From assembly GCA_013215445.1 (NCBI GenBank), contig JABSRA010000012.1, positions 18,000 through 81,999 of the forward strand: DNA of 64,000 nt. Reading direction: 5' to 3'. Position 1 is the first letter of the stretch. Every line of letters begins with the position of its first letter. The translations under genes were made by a program, and so were the position numbers. Origin of the DNA: Oceanospirillaceae bacterium. GTDB lineage: Bacteria; Pseudomonadota; Gammaproteobacteria; Pseudomonadales; Balneatricaceae. Under the pieces are notes generated by a model. That model made no database searches and was not told the DNA's origin. It worked only from the letters and a program-made list of their open reading frames with translations. Positions 9,909 through 18,399 of the stretch are shown one piece after another.

Positions 9909-9925
9909 AGATAGAGATACTATCT
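9909..9925. promoter_or_regulatory. Candidate LysR binding site
   Basis: A perfect inverted repeat AGATAG-N5-CTATCT lies 30 bp before the LysR start in the divergent region. LysR proteins usually bind dyads of this size next to their own promoters. Binding is inferred from position and symmetry only. Confidence 0.4.
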
Positions 9926-9954
9926 TTATCTTACCTCAAGCATAAGAAATTGTT

Positions 9955-10824
9955 ATGGATACTCGTTTTTTACAAAGTTTAATTTCCGTCATAGAAACCG
10001 GTTCAATCGCCGCGGCAGCCAGAGCACAAAATCTCACTGCAGCGGCGGTCAGCCAGCGGATAAAAGCGTTGGAAAACAGTTTACAGACCACCTTGTTACG
10101 CAGATCAGGGCACAGTGCCAAGCCAACGGATGCCTGTTTAAGGCTACTGCCACGCCTTAAGCATATTATTGCTGAAGTTTCCCTACTCAATAGTGATTTA
10201 GATCCCAGTGGTTTAACCGGAGAGTTAAGAGTCGGCGTTATTTCCAGTCTATTAAGTAGTCTGATACCCCATTGCGTGGGGCATTTATCCGAGCATACTC
10301 CCGGCCTGTTACTGCAAATTGTGCCTGGCACCTCTAAAGATTTGTACCAATTATTACTCGCGCAAAAAATAGATGTGGCGATAGTGGTAGAGCCACCTTT
10401 TAAAACGGCTAAAACCTTAACCCAACAACATCTTATCGCTCAACCCCTGTGCTTTATTAGCGGCAAACCCTTCACGGATATAGCGACTGCCCTCAACTCA
10501 CAAGCTTTTATCCAATATGATCAGCAGGCGTGGGGCGGAGCCATTGCAAAACGTTATTTAGTTGATAAGCAGCATAGTGTACGAACCCTCTGTGAGATAG
10601 ATGCGCTTGAAACAATTTGCCTAATGGTAGCTTCGACCATGGGAGTTTCATTAATACCCCATTGGCAGGGCATGTCGCAGATTAGCCCAAAGTTACACTT
10701 AGGACCTATCAGCGACGTTGGCTACCAGCGAAACCTCTGCATTCTCAGCCATAGGCATAGTGATAAACAACGATTGACCAGTGCCCTGCAACAAACCTTG
10801 CTGGATATGTCAGAGCTGGCTTAA
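9955..10824 (+). CDS. LysR family transcriptional regulator
   Basis: A 289-residue regulator with the N-terminal winged helix (FLQSLISVIETGSIAAAARA, then QNLTAAAVSQRIKALE, about 5-45) and a periplasmic-binding-like effector domain (GELRVGVISSLLSSLIP onward). It is divergent from the VOC/ghrA pair, so control of that operon, with a small oxo or hydroxy acid as ligand, is a reasonable inference. A MITE-like element has entered the shared promoter region. Its last 15 nt overlap the convergent cold-shock/DUF1294 gene. Confidence 0.88.
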   Translation: MDTRFLQSLISVIETGSIAAAARAQNLTAAAVSQRIKALENSLQTTLLRRSGHSAKPTDACLRLLPRLKHIIAEVSLLNSDLDPSGLTGELRVGVISSLLSSLIPHCVGHLSEHTPGLLLQIVPGTSKDLYQLLLAQKIDVAIVVEPPFKTAKTLTQQHLIAQPLCFISGKPFTDIATALNSQAFIQYDQQAWGGAIAKRYLVDKQHSVRTLCEIDALETICLMVASTMGVSLIPHWQGMSQISPKLHLGPISDVGYQRNLCILSHRHSDKQRLTSALQQTLLDMSELA

Positions 10825-11502
10825 CCAATAATCCAGCTTCCACCACCACAGTTGTATAAAATCCACAGAGCTGAGGCTCATTGTGAAAAAAGTCAGATTA
10901 ATCGCCCAAGTGTTAATCAGCAGCCTACCCTCCTCGCTAAACAACCAGCTTAAGCCCGCTAAGTTAATCATTACCGTCAGATAAAACATCCCTTTAAAGC
11001 GGCGCTTTTGGCTTTTGTGACGTAACTTAACTTGTGCCAACCAAGCCCCCGGCCAGCCGCCTAATAAAGACTGTAACTGCAACCTAACTTCACTAGTGCG
11101 CCAAGCACCTGTTTGTGCCGCGCGTTTATCACGGGCATAACTTAAATAAGTGATGCCGCTAAGCAGGCAATAATAAATACCGACGATACTGGGCAATTTC
11201 CCGCTGCAGATGGTGAAAATTAACCCGGTAGTAAAGCTAAAGAGAACGACAGGCACAAATTTTCCCATTTTTAGAATACGCCGCTGACGCTTTTTGCCAC
11301 ACAGTGAAATAGCTTCGCCACGTAACTTTCCATCGGCGACTTGGCTTACAATAAACCGGACCTGCTGATCAACCACGGGTAAAAATTCAGAAGATTCGAA
11401 ATCACTGATATGGATAAAGACGTCTTGAGAGGACTTTTTAGTCGCCGCAAAACCAAAGCCTTTGGCTTCGTTCCAGGAGACAATGATGCCATCGGTATAC
11501 AT
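10810..11502 (-). CDS. Cold-shock domain plus DUF1294 membrane protein
   Basis: The N-terminal 65 or so residues form an OB-fold cold-shock domain with RNP-like motifs KGFGFA and DVFIHISDF. After a basic linker (KKRQRR) come two transmembrane helices flanking the DUF1294 core: YARDKRAAQTGAWRTSE, LLGGWPGAWLAQ and LRHKSQKRRF. A further hydrophobic pair follows at the C-terminus, longer than in the minimal family. The arrangement is common in gammaproteobacteria but its role is unknown; nucleic-acid binding tethered to the inner membrane is an inference. It starts 4 nt after the stop of the GNAT gene on the same strand, so the two form an operon. AGAGGA precedes the start. Confidence 0.85.
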   Translation of the reverse strand: MYTDGIIVSWNEAKGFGFAATKKSSQDVFIHISDFESSEFLPVVDQQVRFIVSQVADGKLRGEAISLCGKKRQRRILKMGKFVPVVLFSFTTGLIFTICSGKLPSIVGIYYCLLSGITYLSYARDKRAAQTGAWRTSEVRLQLQSLLGGWPGAWLAQVKLRHKSQKRRFKGMFYLTVMINLAGLSWLFSEEGRLLINTWAINLTFFTMSLSSVDFIQLWWWKLDYWLSQL

Positions 11503-11506
11503 AGGT

Positions 11507-12102
11507 TTAACTATCCTCTCTTTGTGGTGCTAACAACATCGACATTGAGTATTCATCGATCAGTTGCTCCCCTAACAAGATACTGCCTTTTTTAACGCCT
11601 TCGATAACAAAGCCAGCTTTTTTATAGAGGGCAACAGCGCGACAATTATCGGTGGCAGAGGTCAGCGATAGCCGCCGTAGGGGAGTATCCACTGTCCATG
11701 CCAATAGCGTCTGCATCAATTTCCAACCCACCCCCTCTCCCCAAGCTGCTTGCCCAACCCCGAGAAACATATCGGCACAGTGTTTGGTTCGATTAGCGGC
11801 CCCACCAGCGACCCCATGTACGCTCTCTGACATCCATATCACCGCGATATACCGTACATACTGTGCATAAAAACAATCAACTGCTGCGATTTAAACGCCA
11901 ACAATACCGTACTGTTTAGACTCTGCGCAAAATGTTCGATAAAGCGAATTTCAGATTCAACACTGGGGTTGTATTCTTCGTCCTCAAATAACATGTATTG
12001 AGTTTGCTTAAACAGCCTCTTCCTCAGCGTTATCAAGTTCTCTGCATCTGCAATAACTGCGTGGCGGATACTGACTTTTTCGTTACGCACTGATATGGAC
12101 AT
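11507..12102 (-). pseudogene. GNAT acetyltransferase, frameshifted
   Basis: Two overlapping frames together make one GNAT protein. The first (12102 to 11839) has the N-terminal part, IRHAVIADAENLITLRKRLF to TVLLAFKSQQLIV. The second (GTG at 11842 down to 11507) has the acetyl-CoA loop AAWGEGVGWKLM, then NCRAVALYKKAGFVIEG. A single-base slip at the T-run around 11867-11871 (GTTTTTATG on the coding strand) joins them without loss. The second frame reads through upstream of its GTG as far as this run. It could be a true pseudogene, a sequencing error or, less likely, two coupled genes overlapping by GTGA. AAAGGA precedes the first start. Confidence 0.72.
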
Positions 12103-12250
12103 GGATTAATCCTTTAAGCGGACGGTGAAAACCTACAATATTACCCTAAGCATGTGACCGAACAACCATTTCCACTACTTCATGCTGTTATTTTCCCTTC
12201 TATCTTGCCTATAATAACGCCATCCAGCTCCCTAGATTAAAGGAATATAA

Positions 12251-12829
12251 ATGTTAAAATCTAGTAAATTCACTGCGACTATCGATTCTCTGTTTATTAA
12301 TAACAACCGTGATTTAAGCTTAGCCAGTGAAAAAGTCACCCGCATCGAGGTGAATTACCGCGGTTTTCAAGGCGAGGCCCACAGCGGGTTAACCCGCGGG
12401 TCTTGCTCTCGAGTACTGGCCCAGTACCCGCGAGGTTCTGAGATTAGAAATGTGCGACAAATTACGATTATTAGCGCGGAAGAAATATTACAAATAGCCG
12501 AGAACATGGGTATACCATACTTAGAACCACAGTGGTTAGGTGCCAACATTCTAGTCTCAGGTATTCCCGATTTCTCGCTGATACCTCCCTCCTCCCGATT
12601 AATCAGCAGCTCGGGAGTCTCTATTGTGGTGGATATGATCAACGGGCCCTGTCGTTTTGTCGGTGAAGTCATCGACCACACCTTCCCAGGCAAAGGTAAG
12701 CGCTTTGCCAAAGCCGCCAATAATATAAGAGGGGTGACCGGTTGGGTAGAAAAAACCGGTCAACTTGAACAAGGTGAAAGTTTACAGTTACACCTACCGA
12801 TGCAGCCGAAGTCTTTACATTTCGAGTGA
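12251..12829 (+). CDS. MOSC domain protein
   Basis: A 192-residue MOSC (molybdenum cofactor sulfurase C-terminal) protein. Family members bind sulfur or molybdenum cofactor through one conserved cysteine, seen here as C134 in NGPCRFVG. Also visible are YRGFQGEAHSGLTR in the N-terminal half and RGVTGWVEKTGQLEQGESLQLHLP at the end. No rhodanese, NifS or beta-barrel partner domain is attached. Stand-alone MOSC proteins such as YiiM reduce N-hydroxylated compounds, a possible role but not shown here. AAAGGA precedes the start and TATAAT lies upstream at about 12210. Confidence 0.85.
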   Translation: MLKSSKFTATIDSLFINNNRDLSLASEKVTRIEVNYRGFQGEAHSGLTRGSCSRVLAQYPRGSEIRNVRQITIISAEEILQIAENMGIPYLEPQWLGANILVSGIPDFSLIPPSSRLISSSGVSIVVDMINGPCRFVGEVIDHTFPGKGKRFAKAANNIRGVTGWVEKTGQLEQGESLQLHLPMQPKSLHFE

Positions 12830-12921
12830 TTCTCTACCGTCTATAGCAGCACCGCTATTATATCTAATACTCATCATTATCTAATAAACCAGCCACTTTC
12901 GGTAAAGATCACTCGCCATTA

Positions 12922-12966
12922 GCGACCATTAATACCGGTCGCATTCAGGTAGCTTCCCAGCTATCT
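12922..12966 (+). promoter_or_regulatory. Two consecutive hairpins in the leader of the methyltransferase gene
   Basis: GCGACC/GGTCGC (12922-12927 and 12937-12942) and AGGTAGCT/AGCTATCT (12947-12954 and 12959-12966, one G-U pair) would form side by side in the mRNA leader. I do not recognise a known SAM riboswitch in them. They could be incidental. Confidence 0.25.
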
Positions 12967-13014
12967 ATTAGGTTAATTTGGGGCTCTTCTTTCTCTCTCT
13001 ATCAATGGCGTTCT

Positions 13015-14070
13015 ATGTCTAATTTATTTACTCGATTACTTGCTCAGCGACCTTTTCTGATTGCCGATGGCGCTCTGGGAACCAATCTGTTTTTAATGGG
13101 GCTGCAAACAGGTGATGCGCCAGAGATCTGGAACACTACGCACCCTGAAAAAATAGCAGATCTCGCGCAGCGTTTCATCGATGCGGGATCTGACATATTG
13201 CTGACCAATACCTTTGGCGGTACCCGCTACCGTTTAAAGCTGCACGGCGCCCAAGATAAGGTCAAAGAAATAAATATTGCGGCGGTCACCATACTCAAAG
13301 TACTCGCTGACAAGAGCCCTCGCGATGTCGTTATAGCAGGATCCATGGGCCCTACTGGTGAAATATTAGAACCAGCTGGCAGTTTAACTTACACCGAGGC
13401 CTATGATGCTTTTAAAGAGCAGGCCGATGCCTTAAAAGAAGGCGGTGTCGACGTGCTCTGGATAGAGACTATCTCAGATATCAGCGAGGCAAAAGCCGCT
13501 TGTGAAGCCGCTTCCAGTACCGGTTTACCGGTGGTTTACACCATGAGCATTGATACTAACGGCCGCACCATGATGGGGGTGACACCCGCCCAGCTAATCG
13601 CTCTAAACTCAGAGCTCGGACAGAGCGCTAGCGCCTGCGGTACCAACTGTGGAGTCGGCGCATCAGAAGTGATCGCCGCCATTATGAATATGAAAATAGC
13701 CGCGGATAAATTGCAAGTCGAACCCATTTTAGTGGCTAAAGCAAATTGCGGTATCCCCGAATATGTCGAGGGCAAAATTGTCTATTCTGGCACAGTAGCG
13801 TTAATGGCAGATTATGCGCGGCTCGCCCTAGATGCTGGCGCTAAAATTATTGGTGGCTGCTGCGGTACCACTCCCGAGCACATCGGCGCAATGCGCGAGG
13901 CCCTCACCCAATACGCTGGGGGTGGGGCACCTAACATCGAACAAGTAGAGCGCATCCTCGGACCGGTCAGTAAGGGTGCTAAAGCGCAGTTATCGGGGGA
14001 TTTAAGCGTTGCAGGCGGATCACTCAGCGGCGAAACCCGGCAGCGACGCTCGAGACGCAACCGTAAATAG
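13015..14070 (+). CDS. bmt: Betaine-homocysteine S-methyltransferase
   Basis: This cytosolic zinc enzyme transfers a methyl group from glycine betaine (or a related donor) to homocysteine, making methionine. The 351-residue protein follows the rhizobial/rhodobacterial Bmt pattern: IADGALGTNLF, TNTFGGTRYRLKLH, AGSMGPTGE, IVYSGTVALMADYARLALDAGA. The zinc cysteines of the homocysteine methyltransferase family are C212 (TNCGVG), C282 and C283 (GGCCGTTPEH). A basic C-terminal tail rich in arginine after residue 335 is unusual. No betaine transporter is adjacent. The methyl donor is inferred from similarity and could be another S- or N-methyl compound. Confidence 0.82.
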   Translation: MSNLFTRLLAQRPFLIADGALGTNLFLMGLQTGDAPEIWNTTHPEKIADLAQRFIDAGSDILLTNTFGGTRYRLKLHGAQDKVKEINIAAVTILKVLADKSPRDVVIAGSMGPTGEILEPAGSLTYTEAYDAFKEQADALKEGGVDVLWIETISDISEAKAACEAASSTGLPVVYTMSIDTNGRTMMGVTPAQLIALNSELGQSASACGTNCGVGASEVIAAIMNMKIAADKLQVEPILVAKANCGIPEYVEGKIVYSGTVALMADYARLALDAGAKIIGGCCGTTPEHIGAMREALTQYAGGGAPNIEQVERILGPVSKGAKAQLSGDLSVAGGSLSGETRQRRSRRNRK

Positions 14071-14187
14071 TCTAGGATAAGGCATTGATACAATTCCCTC
14101 TATTTTACAGCTAGCTTAAAATCAGAAAAATTCCATAGCGATTTTTTATATAATTTAAGGGTGTTAATTTTATTTGACTGAGATTAT

Positions 14188-14967
14188 ATGCAACCGACCA
14201 TTGTTACATTACTGAGCTGCTTAGCGTTCGCCTTTAGTACCGACATAATCGCTAATAGCACCAATGCAGATCACGCCTTAAAAATAGGTGTCATTGGCAC
14301 GTCTACTTGGGGAGGGGCCAAAAACAACCCGATCACTGGGATCATTCTCGAGCAATCTAAAGGCATCCTCAGAATGGCGAATATCAATGCCACCTACAGC
14401 TACGGCCTCTACCCTAGAATACTCAAACAAATGGAGCGCGGGTTTATCGATTGTGCCATTTTACCTAAAGCACCAGCCGATCAAAAAATTCATCTTATGA
14501 TCAGCCATTTGTATGACGTCGATATCATAGCATTAAGCCGTAAAGGCACAGTCATCAAAGAATACCATGACTTTTTGCACTCGGTGATGACTAATAATAG
14601 AGTTGGCTTCCCCAATGGCGGTCAGTACCTGTTCCCTAAACTGTTCAAAGATCCACGGGTTAAAAAGCAGATCATCCCCTCCCAACAACAGGGGCCTTTA
14701 ATGTTGGTTAGAGGCCGGATAGATACTTTTATTGGCATGAAATATTCACTGCTATATGGCATTAACCGCGATAAATTGCTCGGCAAAACAAACTATCCTG
14801 GCTACCCTATTCAGCGCTTAGAGGTCTGGTTGCAGTGTTCTAATAAATCACAGTTGGCGATAGATTATCAAGAGCGGCTACAGGGAGCGGTGAGAACCGT
14901 TAAGTCGCTGAAGGCCTTTCAGACAATTACCGACAAGTGGATGTCTTTTATGTTTATTAATCATTAA
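14188..14967 (+). CDS. Periplasmic solute-binding-like protein, tandem paralogue 1
   Basis: A 259-residue protein with an N-terminal signal-like segment followed by a type II periplasmic-binding fold of the SBP_bac_3 kind. Shared with the next gene are the motifs ISHLYD/ISYLYD, LFPKLF, PSQxQGPLM, RGRID and PGYP, and two cysteines at equivalent places (FIDC and WLQCS), which could form a disulfide. No permease, histidine kinase or other partner is adjacent. The ligand is unknown. Such orphan proteins often resemble the sensor domains of signalling proteins. Confidence 0.72.
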   Translation: MQPTIVTLLSCLAFAFSTDIIANSTNADHALKIGVIGTSTWGGAKNNPITGIILEQSKGILRMANINATYSYGLYPRILKQMERGFIDCAILPKAPADQKIHLMISHLYDVDIIALSRKGTVIKEYHDFLHSVMTNNRVGFPNGGQYLFPKLFKDPRVKKQIIPSQQQGPLMLVRGRIDTFIGMKYSLLYGINRDKLLGKTNYPGYPIQRLEVWLQCSNKSQLAIDYQERLQGAVRTVKSLKAFQTITDKWMSFMFINH

Positions 14968-15146
14968 CCGATTTAATTAACAACCAATCAATATTATTGT
15001 CTACTACAGCCAATATTTTAACTCTCAATCCTCCCCCCCTCTTCTGTTTATATTCAAACTAATCTAACCGCTTTAGATAAAAGTCTTATAGCACCCTCTA
15101 ACGGAACGTATTATTAATAGGTCATATAATAAATACTTGAGGAGCG

Positions 15147-15893
15147 TTGATGATAAAATATACCTTACTACTGTTGCTACTCATATCTCCAGCCATTTCC
15201 CTACAAGCCAAGGAGATAAAAATTGGAATCTTTGATTTCGCACCTTGGGGCATGCAAGTAGCAGATAGGGTCACAGGCATAGTCTGGCAGCAGGCCCTGG
15301 CGATATTTAAACAGACTGAATTTACCCCAGTCGCGCATTTCTCTTCTTACTCAAGAATGTTCAAGCAGTTAGAAGCAGGCCAAATAGATTGCTCTCTAAT
15401 GATTAAAAGTATGCAGAATTCCGACAGCCTAAATGTTATCAGTTACTTATACGATTTAAAGGCGTCGGTGATAAGTCGTAAGGGGATTAAGATAAACAAT
15501 TTTGCAGATTTTTATAATCCTCAGCTGAAAGTTATTGGTTTTGCCCGAGGTACTAATTTCTTATTCCCAAAGTTATTTAACGACCCAAAGGTAAAGCTTC
15601 ATATTGTCCCCAGCCAACATCAGGGACCGCTGATGATTGCCAGAGGTAGAATTGACGCTTTTGTCGGCATGACAGAAACGTTACTCTATGAACTTCGCCA
15701 AGAAAACTTATTAGACCAAATGAATTTCCCAGGATACCCAGTGAGCCAGTTCCCCGTATGGTTACAGTGTTCGAAAAGGTCTTTACTGTCGGCAATGGAC
15801 TTAGCGGCAATCAAACAGGCGGCCGATAAAGTCAGAGCTAAAGACACTTTCACTACGATCATCGAGCAGTGGATAGCACCGATACAAGACTAA
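15147..15893 (+). CDS. Periplasmic solute-binding-like protein, tandem paralogue 2
   Basis: A 248-residue protein with a clear signal peptide (MMIKYTLLLLLLISPAIS, then QAKE) and the same fold and motifs as the gene 180 bp upstream (QIDC, LFPKLFNDPKVK, PSQHQGPLM, RGRIDAF, PGYP, WLQCS). The ligand-contact regions near the N-terminus differ (FDFAPWGMQ here, GTSTWGGAK there), suggesting divergence of specificity after duplication. GAGGAG precedes the start. It seems to have its own transcription unit because 179 bp separate the two genes. Ligand unknown. Confidence 0.75.
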   Translation: MMIKYTLLLLLLISPAISLQAKEIKIGIFDFAPWGMQVADRVTGIVWQQALAIFKQTEFTPVAHFSSYSRMFKQLEAGQIDCSLMIKSMQNSDSLNVISYLYDLKASVISRKGIKINNFADFYNPQLKVIGFARGTNFLFPKLFNDPKVKLHIVPSQHQGPLMIARGRIDAFVGMTETLLYELRQENLLDQMNFPGYPVSQFPVWLQCSKRSLLSAMDLAAIKQAADKVRAKDTFTTIIEQWIAPIQD

Positions 15894-16032
15894 TGATTAA
15901 ACCTGGGGTAGCGAACGTCAAGTATTTCACTGGGCTACTAAGCAGCCATAAAAATCTCCGGCTTCGCTCGACCCCACTGCGTGAAGCGGGGTAATGGCAG
16001 TTGCCTTGCGTACGCCGAATCAATCCGAGCTA

Positions 16033-17310
16033 TTACACTCTCTCCTGCCATTGATCGCGGATTCGTAGGTATTTATAGGTCAGATTAGCCACTACGGGAC
16101 CCAGCACCCCCCCATTCCACGCCAGTCCGAAAGGCTCCAACTGTCGATAATCATTGTTGATACCGCAAATCGCCTGCGCCACTAACGTGCCGCATACTGT
16201 GCCGGTGTTTAAACCGTGCCCGCCAAACGCTGAACAGATCCACTGACCTTTTTTAGGTTCAGTGACTATTGGCATTTTGTGTCCCGCATATGCCATTAAC
16301 CCCGACCAACACTTATCAATTTTTACCTCGCCCAGCTCTGGATAAACCGCCACCATATCCTGACGCAGCAGTGTCGCTAAGTGGTCCTCATCCGTTTTTT
16401 TGGCGGTGCTGATTCTCGACCCCCAGAGCAATCTATCACCCTCAACTAGGCGATAATAATCCCCTGCACGCCTATCGTCCATGATACTGATGGGTCGACT
16501 AATGAGCTGACTGGCCAGCGGCCCCAAAGGCTCCGTCAGCAACATATAGGTGGAGATAGGCAGAAAAGAGCGTTTTAACTCAGGTGTTTCTCCACCTGAA
16601 TACCCCCCGCCGCAAAAGACCACTTGCCGCGCTTGGATATTGCCCGTTGCCGTGATTACGCTCTGGCTACCCGCGGTACTTTTCACCTCATGCACTGCGG
16701 TTTTTTCAAAGATCAACACACCTTTCTCTTCTAGTACTTGCGCCAGACCCAAACAGTAATTAAGTGGGTGAAAATGAAACGACTGACTTGAGTATAAACC
16801 TTGAAAATAGCGTTGTGTTCGACATATCTCGCGCACTTGCTCGGTCTCTAAAAACGCTAACGAAAATTCGTAGTTATCTGCCATGTAATGCAGTTTCGCC
16901 CTCAGTTCATCCCCTTGCGGATAGCGTGCAGCCATTAACTGCCCCTCTTTGAGATCGCAGTGCTGCAATGCATAATCAGTAATATTTTGTCGGATTTTAT
17001 CCACACCGCGCACCGACAACTCAAATAGTGCCTGGGATTTTTTCAGCCCTACACGTTGTTCAATAGCATCTAACCCCTGGGCCCAGCCCGCCATCACCAA
17101 CCCACCACTGCGTCCTGAAGCGCCCCAAGCAACCGCTTCACGTTCGACAATAGCGACAGTTTTACCTAAATTGATCAATTCTAGTGCACAGCTTAAACCC
17201 GCTATTCCGGCACCGACAATACAGACATCCACTTCAATATCGCCCTGTAACGGAGCTCGGATGGGTTGCGCAATCGCGGTGCTGGCATAGTAGGTATTGG
17301 GATATTGCAT
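16033..17310 (-). CDS. FAD-dependent amine/amino-acid oxidoreductase, PuuB/OrdL-like
   Basis: A 425-residue DAO-family flavoprotein. The dinucleotide-binding motif VGAGIAG is at 32-38, and GASGRSGGLVMAGWAQG is the FAD-contact region typical of gamma-glutamylputrescine oxidase-like enzymes. SAFGGHGLNTG near the C-terminus completes the cofactor site. PuuB-type enzymes oxidatively deaminate amines, producing an aldehyde, ammonia and peroxide. No other puu gene is nearby. A LysR gene is divergent and the kinase/aminotransferase fusion lies beyond it, so an amino-alcohol or amino-acid substrate is more likely here than putrescine. Substrate uncertain. Confidence 0.82.
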   Translation of the reverse strand: MQYPNTYYASTAIAQPIRAPLQGDIEVDVCIVGAGIAGLSCALELINLGKTVAIVEREAVAWGASGRSGGLVMAGWAQGLDAIEQRVGLKKSQALFELSVRGVDKIRQNITDYALQHCDLKEGQLMAARYPQGDELRAKLHYMADNYEFSLAFLETEQVREICRTQRYFQGLYSSQSFHFHPLNYCLGLAQVLEEKGVLIFEKTAVHEVKSTAGSQSVITATGNIQARQVVFCGGGYSGGETPELKRSFLPISTYMLLTEPLGPLASQLISRPISIMDDRRAGDYYRLVEGDRLLWGSRISTAKKTDEDHLATLLRQDMVAVYPELGEVKIDKCWSGLMAYAGHKMPIVTEPKKGQWICSAFGGHGLNTGTVCGTLVAQAICGINNDYRQLEPFGLAWNGGVLGPVVANLTYKYLRIRDQWQERV

Positions 17311-17484
17311 AATGGTCTCACTAACTCTAAATTCGACAGCCGAAGCTAGGCTAAAGGTTGGTTTATCGACAAAAACATTGCCGGGCTACTCAGCTTAATG
17401 TACATATACAAACGATCACTGAATAATATATTTTTTCTAGATATCATATCAATTCTATCTATAGCTCGTTAGGAGAGTACCACT

Positions 17485-18318
17485 TTGGATTTTAGAGCCC
17501 TTCGCTATTTTATCGCGGTTTACGAAGAACACAGCTTTAGTGCTGCAGCCAAACGTTGTTTTGTTGCCCAGCCCTCTATTTCAGGAGCTGTACAGCAGCT
17601 AGAAGCCGAGCTTGAGTGCGCCTTATTTGTGCGCCATTCGAAGGGTATAACACCGACCACAGAAGGCACAGAGCTCTATCCAAAAGCATGTCAGGTACTC
17701 AGCGACGTCGCCGAGATCAAGCGACAATTCCACAAAGAACCCGAACAGCTATCGTTAAGGCTAGCACTGCTACCTTTTTTATCGGGTAAGCGGGTCTCGT
17801 CATTAATTAAGCAACTGATGCACAGTTTACCGAATTTGGATTTAACCTTAGTCGATATTAATGACTCCGCAGATGCCCGCATCATCTCACAGACGCTGTT
17901 GAAAAAAGATGAGGTATTTCACAAACTCTGGGTGGATAGGTATGTACTGGCCACCCCATTAGGTGATCCTATCACTGTGCATAAAAAGGTGAAATTAGCG
18001 CAATTGAATAACGCCGCTTTTATCAGCAGGGCCCCCTGCGACATTATTGAATCTTGGCAGTTTGCCATCGCCAAGCGCGGGCTAAATTTAAAGGTTAAAG
18101 CCATCGTAAAAACCGAGGAATACGCTTTAGATTTAGTGGCTGCAGGCCTAGGTGTTTCGATTGTACCGCTGCACTCTCTCGATGGTCGCACAGACCTGAG
18201 TTACTGCGAAGTGGAAGATTTGAAATTAGAACGCATTGTCGGCTTAGCCTACACCAAGGACACCGCGGTCCCCCCTAGTCTACTGGCGGCAATTAGTAAT
18301 ATTAACAAGGGTAAGTAA
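17485..18318 (+). CDS. LysR family transcriptional regulator
   Basis: A 277-residue regulator with a clear N-terminal winged helix (FRALRYFIAVYEEHSFSAAA, then RCFVAQPSISGAVQQLE). The start is TTG at 17485: TTAGGAGAG ends 7 nt before it, and the protein begins at the family's usual position, so the weak codon is supported. It is divergent from the flavoprotein gene, 174 bp apart, and convergent with the kinase/aminotransferase fusion. It is the likely regulator of the flavoprotein gene and perhaps of both. The effector domain is short at its C-terminus. Ligand unknown. Confidence 0.85.
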   Translation: MDFRALRYFIAVYEEHSFSAAAKRCFVAQPSISGAVQQLEAELECALFVRHSKGITPTTEGTELYPKACQVLSDVAEIKRQFHKEPEQLSLRLALLPFLSGKRVSSLIKQLMHSLPNLDLTLVDINDSADARIISQTLLKKDEVFHKLWVDRYVLATPLGDPITVHKKVKLAQLNNAAFISRAPCDIIESWQFAIAKRGLNLKVKAIVKTEEYALDLVAAGLGVSIVPLHSLDGRTDLSYCEVEDLKLERIVGLAYTKDTAVPPSLLAAISNINKGK

Positions 18319-18399
18319 CTGACGGGTGCGAACATCATCTGTCGCACCCATTAATTAGTCCAATCTTTTCAGCCGCTCTGGCACTGCCCTAGCACAAAT

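Noticed and set aside
11839..11842. GTGA overlap read as two coupled genes instead of a broken GNAT
   Set aside because: Each half lacks what the other half has of one GNAT fold, and the second frame stays open upstream to the T-run, so a frameshift is simpler.
13005..13022. Five-codon upstream frame ATG-GCG-TTC-TAT-GTC-TAA overlapping the bmt start
   Set aside because: Too short to judge and without a Shine-Dalgarno; overlap of this kind is expected by chance.
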